From NCBI GenBank assembly GCA_000231825.2, contig JH720323.1, forward strand, positions 1 through 64,000: a stretch of DNA of 64,000 bases, given 5' to 3'. The position numbers and the translations under genes were made by a program. The first letter of the stretch is position 1, and each line of letters begins with the position of its first letter. Positions 54,987 to 64,000 of this stretch are shown here, piece after piece. The stretch comes from Tetrahymena elliotti 4EA. Its lineage: Eukaryota > Ciliophora > Oligohymenophorea > Hymenostomatida > Tetrahymenidae. Below the pieces are notes generated by a model. That model had not been told where the DNA came from. It did not search any database and saw only the letters and a list, made by a program, of their open reading frames with translations.

Positions 54987-57900
54987 GTAATTTATAAATA
55001 CTGTTAAAGAATATTTTTATGTTCGGCAAATAAATATCACTTTTAAATAAAATAAACTAATTTAATTTCAGATAAGTATTAAGAAATTTCTCAAAAATTT
55101 TAATCTTAATCACAATTTTATTAAATTGGTAATTTTTATAATTAAAAAAATATTATTTATTTTGATAATCAATGAAATTATATTTTAAATCACATTATTT
55201 CTATTGATAATCAATCAAATATATTTTAATTCATATTCTTTCTTTACATCCTTTCTAAAGTATTTACTAACCATAAATTTACTCATTTTTTAAATGAGAA
55301 AACAAAATATTGCATATCTAAAAAATATTTCTTCATCCTTTTTAAAATTTCAAGACTACTTTTAAATTATGTTTGCTTATTATAAGTACTCCTCTAGGTA
55401 ATTGTATCCTTAGATACTACTATCTTTAGAACAATTCAAAGTGTGAAAAATACTTTTGTCTTTCCAAAAAATATAAAAAAGTTTTTATCTAAAATTTAAT
55501 AGATCTTATTCATAACATTTAAAATCTATTGTTTCGTGAGTTTTATTTTCAAAATTTTATAAAGTAATATTGATTTTAATAAAACTTAAAAGTACACTTT
55601 ATATTTACTATTTCTTATTCAATTTTAGAATAAAAAGTTTTGTTTTCATTTTTATGAAAGTATTTAAACAAGTTAATTTCTTTTGTTTTAAATTCTTTTA
55701 AAAAAAAATGGTAAATCTGAACAAAATATCATATTAACTAAAAAATTATTTTAATTTGAAACTTTTTATTGAATTTTGTTTTAAATAACATTTTGTTGTG
55801 ATTATATAATTTATTAAGCCTTTCAATGGTATGCAAAAATACAGTCAAATTTTTAACTTTTAGAAATTTTAAAGTAAAATTAAAATGTTTTCTAAAAAGA
55901 TTACATATTTTATCAGAATTGTTAGGATCAGATTTATCTTTAAAAATGCCTTTTTGTTTCATAGAATAATTTTATTTTTATTATAATTTGAAAACATAAA
56001 AATGAAAATGAGGATATTATAAAATATTTATAATAGCTTTTTAGCATTTAAACTAATAAATAAAAAAATCTTATTTTACTTTAGAGGTTGAAATTAGTAA
56101 ATATTTCAGAAAAACTGAAAAATGAAAGTCTCAAATTTGTATTTCCAGATTGTCATTTTTATTTCATTCATACTAAAATGTTATTTGTTTCCATTTCTGT
56201 TTATGAAACAAAAACTAAATTTTATTGTTGAAAAAATAGCAATAAAATGAAATTTCAATAATATTCTTTTTAAGAGGAGATATGATATAATTTTTAAAAT
56301 TAAATAGCTTATCTTTACATAAATTTAGCAAATAGCAAAGAAAAGATAAATATTAATGCATCTTTGATTTGCAAATGATCAAAATTGAGGAATAAATAAA
56401 AAATAAAACTAAATGTTGGCCAGTATCATTTGAAGGAAAATAGATTATTTTTAAAGAGTGTAAACAATTTTTTAAAAATTGAGAGAAAAATGTAGTTTTA
56501 TTTAAAAAAATTTTGGTAGCATTATTACAGCATTGATTTTATAAAGGAAGTAAAAAAACTCTTAATTATTTTGATAAAAATGATTTTTATAATATATTTC
56601 AAAATGCAAATAAATTCTATTGATTATTTTATATAATTTACTGATAAGTAAATTCTTAGTTGAACATATGTAAAAATCTTTTTAGAAATAATCCATATTT
56701 ACAATTTGTCTGTCATTCAGTCAGCAAGTCCATGAGCCAGTTACTTTCTATTCTACTTATTTTGCTATATTTACAGAGTTCCTTTCTATTCTATTTATTT
56801 TACTGTCTTTTTAGATTAACAGATTGTTTTTAATTTAAAAATGAAGACTTAGCACTTTTTTCTAAATAATGTAATAAAATGCAGATGATGTTTTCTGTAT
56901 TATTTCATTTACTTTTATTGAAATTAGATTTTTGGAAATGCCAATTAATTTGGTTTAATAGCTGATCAAATTAAATATTATTATTATTGGTCAGCGCTAT
57001 TACTCTAATTCAAACTAACAGTTTAATTTAAGTAGTTTATAATATATCTGATATTAATAAGTAAGCTTAAAGTATATAATTCTACCTTCATCTACATTGC
57101 TTTATTGTATGGATAAGGACTAGAAATGAAAATTTATTTATAGAGATAAAATTTATAGATATGATAGCATAAAGATGTTGAAAATTATATAAATATATGG
57201 AAAATAAGATTAGAGCTTAGTCATATATGAAAAAATAAATATAGATAAATTGTTAGCATCATAATTTAATTTTTTATTTATCTTTCTTTCTTTGAATAGA
57301 AAGTATTTTTCAGAAGAAATAATTAATTTGATTTTTTGAATGAAAAATATTCCTAAACCCAAGCAAGAAATAAATAATTAACTAAAAAGTTAGTCTTTAT
57401 TTTTTTCTTTTGAATAATAATTAATTAATTTGAGCTAAATATACCAAAAGTGCTAAAATATAATTCATCAGAAATAAATTATCACTAATCTTTGTAAACC
57501 TAATAGCAAAGATACCAAATTTAATTTGTGCTTATTGGTTTCTAATTTTACTTTTTTTAAATTCATTCTCATATTAACATTTGTTTTCATGGCTGATAGG
57601 TTTGTCAAGAGTTCTCTTTTTCCAGTTATAATTAACTTTGGCTTTCAGATATTAAAACAGTAAATTATAATGGTTTAATTATTTCAGTGACAAATTTGTT
57701 AAATTTACATATGAGTTATGATAATTATACCAATTACAAATTTTTTTATTGTCCTAATCAATTCAATGTAAAATAATCATAAATAATATTTATACATGAG
57801 TTTTACCTTTAATCAATAAATAAATTACCATCCAGCCTGTATTTGTCTACTAAAAATCAATTCTACCACACAAATTGATAGAAATTTTTAGTGATATTTC

Positions 57901-59521
57901 TTCAGAACTCTCAAAGTATTATTATCCAGAAGCTTAAATTAGTATAAAAAAGCAATGAATCATCTTTAATTCATTTACTTGAAATATATTTTTTGTTTTT
58001 AAAATTCGTTAGAACAAAATGAAATAAAATGATAAAAAACATCTAAAATTTACATTTTTGTGAATATTTCTGATAGAATAAATTTAAATAAGTATTTTTA
58101 GTTGGATTTTGATTTTCTTAAGAAAATAATTATAATATTAAATTGATAATTTTCAATCTGAATTTATTATTTTTCAGCCAGTTCAAAATTGAATTAGAAC
58201 TATTGAGCTGCTATTGATAGATATTAATTGAGATAAAGAGCATATACACTTACAAATATTTTGTGACCTTTTAAAAATCAAGCATGCTCAATTTAAATTT
58301 TGTTATTGAAAATGTAGAGATAAAATTTATTTGGATGTCTTCTTCAACTTCTCTTTTCAGAGTTAATACTAAAAAATTTTGTATTTTTCAAAAAAAATTA
58401 ATATAGAAAGTTGATGATTTAAAGAAAGATACTAATTTTTTTACTTATTAATTAGCTTTACTGAAATAATTGGAGTATTTTACATAAAGAAATTTAGAAT
58501 TTTCCTTTTTCTATATTATTTGATTTCAATTTCAATACATAGCTATAATTTATAATACCCCCAGTAAATTTACATGCGAAATTAGTAAAAGCCTAAATAG
58601 GAGAATAATTGTCAAGTAAGATTTTAGCTAAACTAAAATATATCAAATTCAGCCAAATCAAAAATAGCAAATTTATTGCTCATTCAACAATACTCCAAAA
58701 TAATTGCGGATTTTAACACATTCAGAGTTATGCTTACATTTTTTACCAATATCCTTAAAAAAATCCCAAACATTTTAATTTTTATGAGGGTTTTTGTTAA
58801 TTTGCAAAACAAACAATTTTTCTAGATGGGATTATGCATAAAGTAAGGCCGTATTAACAAAATTTACATGATTATTTTTGATAGTTTTCTTGCCAAAAAA
58901 AAAGAGGGTGATACAATAATTTTTTTAGGATCTAGTGCTTGTTAACATTGATAGATATTAAAATTTAAAAAGTAATAAAAATAAAAATAAGCCCATAAAA
59001 ATTTGATTATTTTTAAGAAATAAGCTCCAAAATTTAGAATATTGTGATTTAATTTATTGAAGAATCTTCTTATTTTTAAAATATGTTCCAATTTATATTA
59101 GGAGAAAGAAAATCATATGAAAGATTTTTCAATGAAATATTAATAAATCGGAAAGGATGAGTAAGAAAAGCATAATCGGGTTAGAATTTTTAATAGTTCT
59201 TTAACTTACCCTTACAAAGAAACAAAAATTAATTATGAGTCTTCACATTTAATAAAGAAAATATTGGCTAGTAAGTAAAAAATTTGTATAAATAAAAAGA
59301 TAGATCGACTTTTAATTAAAATGCAGAGAATGTAAATATTCTTAGTGGGGTATCTATCTTTTATTTAAAAGAGATAGCTGAGTGTTTAATTATTTTTAAA
59401 TTAATTAAATTAATAAAAAAAGACAAATAAATCAAATAATCCTCAATAACAAAAATATAACATCATAAATTAAACTTCTCTAACACATATACATACAAAC
59501 ACACTCATACTATTTATCAAT
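54987..59521. other. Gene-poor 4.5 kb stretch
   Basis: Mostly A+T-rich. Holds the decayed gene at 55215-55962, an imperfect direct repeat near 56744 and 56782 (ctttctattcta-like), and a long TGA-free frame on the plus strand from about 58416 to 58951 (~178 codons, no convincing domain; such length can arise by chance at this composition). Another open stretch (59117-59521) runs into the next gene in frame. No RNA gene is recognised. Confidence 0.5.
55215..55962 (-). pseudogene. Decayed gene with stops and a frameshift
   Basis: Reads from ATG (55962) as MKQKGIFKDKSDPNNSDKIC and NLTVFLHTIERLNKLYNHNK, crosses a TGA near 55733, goes on as IYHFFLKEFKTKEINLFKYF, shifts frame near 55555 to HETIDFKCYEQDLLNFRQKL and SIQGYNYLEEYLQQANIIQK, crosses a second TGA near 55350 and ends KYFRKDVKKEYELKYI-TGA. 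The pieces are protein-like and co-linear, with few low-complexity runs. A real gene with unrecognised introns is possible, but no GT..AG pair joins all parts cleanly by eye. No family recognised. Confidence 0.4.
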
Positions 59522-60772
59522 ATGAAGATCTCATCTCTTTCTAATAAAAATATTTAATCTTACAACAGTATCAGCTCTATGGATACAATAGACTCTCCTA
59601 TCTAAATTGGTGATAAGAAGTACAGTAATATAAAGAAAGTTTCTTCTCGTCCTTTACTTAATAGTATCATTTCGAAGGAAGACCTCAGATAGGTCATTGC
59701 TAATGAAAGTTATTCTTGTAAAAATTCGCTACGTCGCTTAAATAGCTAAAACTTTAGTGATAATGGTAACTGTGCTGGAGTTGTTCTTATTAAAAGTGAA
59801 CGTAACATCGCCCTCCCTGTCAGAGTTATTTAATAACAATATTTATAAAAGCATAACTAATAAAAATCTGCTGCCCCCTAAGAAGTATTCCTTGATTCTT
59901 CTGCTGATGAAGATAGTCATCCTCATATCATGGCTGCTTAAAACCTCTAAATCTCTTAATATGCCAACTGGTAATCACACTACTATGCAGCTAACCAAGA
60001 CAATGAAAGTGAAAGTGAAGATGACAGTGATGAATACAACATATGGGATAATTCTGATGCTTAAAAAATGGGAATTGATATCGAGAATTCCGAGGTTCCC
60101 TATGAATTTTGCCAACTCTTCTACATTCGTTCACAATTATATCAAGATAATAAAATCAGCAAGTCAAATATTCTTGATGAAGTCTAAGTCATTTCTAACA
60201 TGTGCAAAAAGTAAATGAATGTTCCTAAATCAAGTAAACTAATTGATTAATTGGAAATGAATCATCACATTAGCTTAATTAAAAATGCATTATAACTTTC
60301 TAAGTTATAACTCTAAAAATAGTCTTTATAAAAACCTGCTAGTCATTAATTATCTTAAAGCTTAAAACAAACACCTAAGGCCTTCAGAATTACTCAAAAT
60401 AACTTATTCCACACCCCAAATAAACCCTAAAAGAAATCATTTATTGCAAATTTACCTGAAGAAATGTCATCCCCTATTTATCATTAAGGACGTTAAATTT
60501 TGACTAAATCAACTACAAATATTAAGATGGCCTCCTGTGAAACTCTTCCTGTCAAGATTTCTTCTTCTTCAAACAATATAACGAAAATAAATACCCCCAT
60601 TGCAACCAGAAAAGTTAACTTAAAATTAAACATTTCAAAGAATCAAAGACCTGCTTCCAAATTAGCATAAGAAAGATTCGCTGCTGTTAATAAAAATTCA
60701 ATCAATAACTGTCTGAATAAAGCTTTAAGTCACTCTAAATTCCATCCTTTCTAAAACGAAATCAACGTTTGA
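59522..60772 (+). CDS. Unrecognised Ser/Asn/Gln-rich protein with acidic segment
   Basis: An intronless 416-residue protein. Ser/Lys-rich N-terminus, an acidic stretch (DNESESEDDSDEYNIWDNSD), a likely folded helix-rich patch (YEFCQLFYIRSQLYQDNKIS) and a basic Ser/Pro-containing C-terminal half (FHTPNKPQKKSF). It is predicted mostly disordered; no domain is known to me. C-ending codons (CTC, AAC, ATC) are commoner than in neighbours, which fits stronger expression. The ATG at 59522 follows a typical A/C-rich leader; however the same frame stays open back to an ATG at 59117, so a longer N-terminus is possible. Confidence 0.75.
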
Positions 60773-62311
60773 AAGAAAAAAAAATCTCTAAACATATCTT
60801 TAAATACTAATTAACAAATCTTGAGCAACAACAACAATAACAACTACAATAAAAAACATTCTAAATTACTAACAAAACAAGTCTCTAAATTAAAACATAT
60901 CTCTACTAATTAAAATACTAATCTATTTACAAAAAACCTTACTAACTAATAAATCCTAACAATTAAATCAACGATTACATCAATCAAACCACCCTTAATT
61001 TCAAAAAAAAATGTATTACAAAAAACCTCTTAAAATAGTAAAATTAAATTAATTATTTATTTATAATAATTTTGTTATAGAAATTCATCATATTAGTTTG
61101 TAAAAAAATTAATCTTCACAACTATCACATTTTTCTTGTCATTTTTTAATTGTTTTTTCTTTGAGCTTATTATCTATTTTTATTTTTATTAATCAGTATC
61201 ATTTTATTTTTTAACTGATTTACTTGACAACATTTTTTTTTATTGTGATATACTTTTTTCTTTTTAAAAAAATTCAACACTCCTCAGAAAATCCTCTAAA
61301 ATTATACAAAAAAATATATAAAATGCTCCAATCTGAAATAAAAAGATAGTTTTTCTAAATCTAACATATTTGAGATGACAATGATATAATTTAATGTAGT
61401 ATCTATTTTATTTTCTTGATAAATGTAAATTCTTAACAAAAACATTGCATATTAAAATTACTAAGATTCAAAATTAGATATTTTTAAAGTACTGCTGGAA
61501 ATAAAAGTTAAGCCTTAAATTAAATAAATTGTATATAATAACATTTAAAAATGTTTTGATTACACATTTATAATAAATTTATATTACTATTTCTTTTTAT
61601 GTCTTTACATATTATTTGATTAACTGATCAAATCTCTATGAATTACTGTATTTATCTTACTCTATTTCTTGTCAGTAAATTGAATTTTTGTAAATTTTCT
61701 CATAAAAATCTTAATACTTTACACCTAATTTTTCTCATATGAGTGGCAAAATAAAATCCAAATTTTAAATAATTATTTATTGCTTAATACCATTACCTAT
61801 TTATGCACCTTAATCTAGGATAACTATAATAGAATATCTTATTGTAATTTTAGAGGAAAGTTATTTAATAAAAGAAAAACTATTATTTTCTAATATAAAA
61901 TTGCCAGTAATCGAAGTCTTTTTAAAATTTAAGAAAAAAAAATTGTAATACATCAAATATTTATTTATTTTTCTTTTACAATTTCGATTTCTCTCACTTT
62001 TAATTTTTTGATGCAATTACCTATTGTTTGTATTACTGAATAAAGACATAAAAACTTTATTTTACCAAATTATATTTTAATTAATAAATTTAAAGTTAGA
62101 ACTATCATTTGTATTATAATGATAATTTTAATTATTGTTATCCATAAAAATACATTTCAGCTTTCATTTAAAAAATTTTTTATGAATTCATTTATTTATT
62201 TTTTTGTTTTTCTTTGACATTTAAGATTCTTTTTTTTTAGTTAATTTTAAAGTGTTATTTGCAACATAATTATCTGTTTAATATTATTGAAAATAGTCTT
62301 TCAAATTTTTC
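60773..62311. other. Intergenic spacer (1.5 kb)
   Basis: Starts with an A/C-rich 3' region of the preceding gene (to about 61050), then plain A+T-rich sequence. No gene or RNA is recognised. Confidence 0.6.
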
Positions 62312-62818
62312 ATGTAGAATTAAGAGGATGATATATGTACTAATTGGGTTGTTATTAATAAAATGATCACAAATGCTTAAAATGACTCTGTAGGAAATTT
62401 ATTTTTGGGAAATTATTGGTCTGCAAAAAATTTATAAACAATTGACAAGTATAAGATAAAGACTGTGCTTAGCATATGTGATTTTTGTGATATAAATTAT
62501 GACAAAGAAAATTAAATTAGTCACACTATCGTTGAAGCAAAAGATGAGCCAAATTATGATCTAAAACAGGATATTGAAAAATGTTTAACTCTTATTGAAA
62601 CTTCCTTATTAACTAGTAATGTACTAGTTCATTGCTAAATGGGTAAATCGAGAAGCGCTTCTATAGTGATTGCCTATTTTATGAAAAAGTATTAAAAAAA
62701 TTTTGATACAGCATTTTAATAGGTTCTAAAGCTTAAACCTGATATAAGTCCAAATAATGGATTTATTTAATAGCTAAAATAAATGGAATTTAAACTAAAA
62801 AATTAAAATAATTCATGA
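62312..62818 (+). CDS. Dual-specificity protein phosphatase
   Basis: An intronless 168-residue single-domain enzyme. It opens NLFLGNYWSAKN, the usual DSP start; the general-acid aspartate is probably in EAKDEPNYDL; the P-loop is VLVHCQMGKSRSASIVIAYF with catalytic Cys108 and Arg114 (HCxxGxxRS), followed by the recognition helix (MKKYQKNFDTAFQQVLKLKP) and SPNNGFIQQL, typical of DSPs. All catalytic residues are intact. No targeting domain, so it is an atypical small DSP of the DUSP3/22 type. It would remove phosphate from Tyr and Ser/Thr of unknown substrates. The start at 62312 is the nearest in-frame ATG that keeps the whole domain. Confidence 0.92.
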
Positions 62819-64000
62819 AAAATATTAATTAAATATTAGAAATATTTGTTAAAAATATTAAAATAATTTTTAATCAAACTAAAATATGAAAAAATTCAAA
62901 TATTTTTTAATTTCCTCTTAATGAATATACCTTCAATAAAAGGAGATTAAAATAAAATTAAATAAATTTGTAGTTTTGTGCAATTTCTATATTAAAAAAT
63001 CATTTTTTTTTATTCTTAATTATTTTTCCTAATTTAAGCTTATTAGCAAGATATTCATTAAAACTTAATGTTTAAATTTTATCTATTTATCTCTAAAAAT
63101 ATTAATAAATATCTGTTAAATAAATATCAGTTAACATGCAGATTAGAATTATTGAAGAATATCTACTTACTATATGAAAATTGATTTACATATTTATTAT
63201 ATGGTTTATCTCAAATCTTATTTAGCTGATCTTAGTAATAAATAATTCATCAAATAAGAAAATTTAAAATAGAATGTATATTAATTTTCAAATTATAAAA
63301 AATAATTTAATTTAAATTGAAATTATTAATTATTTTAATACTTGCTTCTTTGTTAATATTATATTTATAATGAAAACAAAAATTTTTATCAATAAAAGAA
63401 AAAAATCAATATTTAGATTTAACTGTAAATTATGATTAATATAAAAAAAATAAAAAATTAATAATTATAAAATTTTTTTTATATTATTTTCTAAATTAAA
63501 TAAAATAGATTGATTGATTTATTAAATATTTAAAAAATAGATAGTTTTTATTATAAATAGATAGATAATATTGCATCAAATTAAAAAAAATAAATTTATT
63601 CCAAGAAATATATTAGATTAATTACCTTAAGAAAATTTTATTTTAAATCATTTGTTAATCAATTTTTAACAAAAAATAAAGAGAAAAAATCAACATACCT
63701 GCTAATTCTATTCCTATCTTTAAATCTTTTTACAATCTTTCTAACATTAGCATAATATTTTGTTTAAATACTAACAATATTCTCAAAATTCTTAGGATTA
63801 AATCATTTATCTATTAGAAGTGAGATCTTAAAAAAATTATTTAACTTATTAAGAGTTCTTAAAAATTTTTGACTAAGATATGAGCATTTAATTTTTGAGT
63901 TTATTAAAAAAAAGATTGCTAATAGTAAATATTATTCAAGACTATTACTTGGTAACTGGTAACTTATTTTTTATTAATAAAACATTTAAATATTGTTTTT
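62819..64000. other. A+T-rich right end without a gene
   Basis: Mostly A+T with short gatt/gata runs near 63510-63570. Holds only the helicase-gene fragment at 63676-63750. No telomere-type G/C repeats are seen at the edge. Confidence 0.6.
63676..63750 (-). repeat. Diverged copy of an internal piece of the DEAH helicase gene
   Basis: ataaagagaaaaaatcaaca and the following bases match 32124-32200 inside the helicase gene over about 75 bp, with only a few substitutions and small indels (for example ctatcttta for ctttctcta). In the parent it encodes residues around LEKGIELAGMMIFSLY. Flanks do not match. It has no open frame of its own, so it is a fragment moved from, or shared with, the helicase locus 31.5 kb away. 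Confidence 0.75.

Noticed and set aside
58416..58951. 178-codon TGA-free plus-strand frame
   Set aside because: With one stop codon and about 80% A+T, such lengths occur by chance; no start, domain or codon bias supports it.
59757..60218. 153-codon frame in standard code
   Set aside because: Out of frame with the 416-residue gene that has better codon use, a leader and a TGA stop.

Overview
The window is ciliate macronuclear-type DNA, most like Tetrahymena or a close oligohymenophorean relative. It is roughly 75-80% A+T. Long reading frames appear only when TAA and TAG are read as glutamine and TGA is the sole stop; conserved glutamines (Rab WDTAGQ, DEAH-helicase QRTGRAGR) are spelled TAA. 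Introns are A+T-rich GT..AG, mostly about 35-120 nt with two of 299 nt, which argues against Paramecium and its 20-30 nt introns. All exon structures below were joined by hand under this code. For every spliced gene the exon total is a multiple of three.

Left part (0-19 kb): a 9 kb gene for a leucine-rich-repeat protein with a C-terminal multi-pass membrane region; a small hypothetical gene; an HD-domain protein; an IQCH-like gene (minus strand); a secreted thioredoxin-fold protein (minus strand) with a decayed copy of its own 3' end behind it; and a disrupted gene remnant. A (TTTG)-type microsatellite lies 5' of the next gene.

Middle (19-36 kb): a bacterial-type S-adenosylmethionine decarboxylase fused to a spermidine-synthase domain (plus strand), then a minus-strand block of B-box/kelch protein, GUP1-like MBOAT acyltransferase, DEAH-box RNA helicase and Rab GTPase.

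Right part (36-64 kb): an intronless K+-channel-type protein with a cyclic-nucleotide-binding fold and a repetitive tail; a Cys/His-rich coiled-coil protein; ankyrin/EF-hand protein; WD40 protein; an unrecognised Lys-tract protein; a membrane-anchored aspartyl protease; an LRR-like protein; a gene-poor 4.5 kb stretch with a decayed gene; an unrecognised Ser/Asn/Gln-rich protein; a dual-specificity phosphatase; and, near the right edge, a 75-bp diverged copy of part of the helicase gene.

Genes are single units, not operons. Neighbours mix membrane traffic (Rab, MBOAT, protease), cilium-related proteins (IQCH-like), signalling (channel, phosphatase, HD protein) and RNA work (helicase), with no obvious common pathway. 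I did not find tRNA or rRNA genes, telomere repeats, transposase genes or CRISPR arrays.
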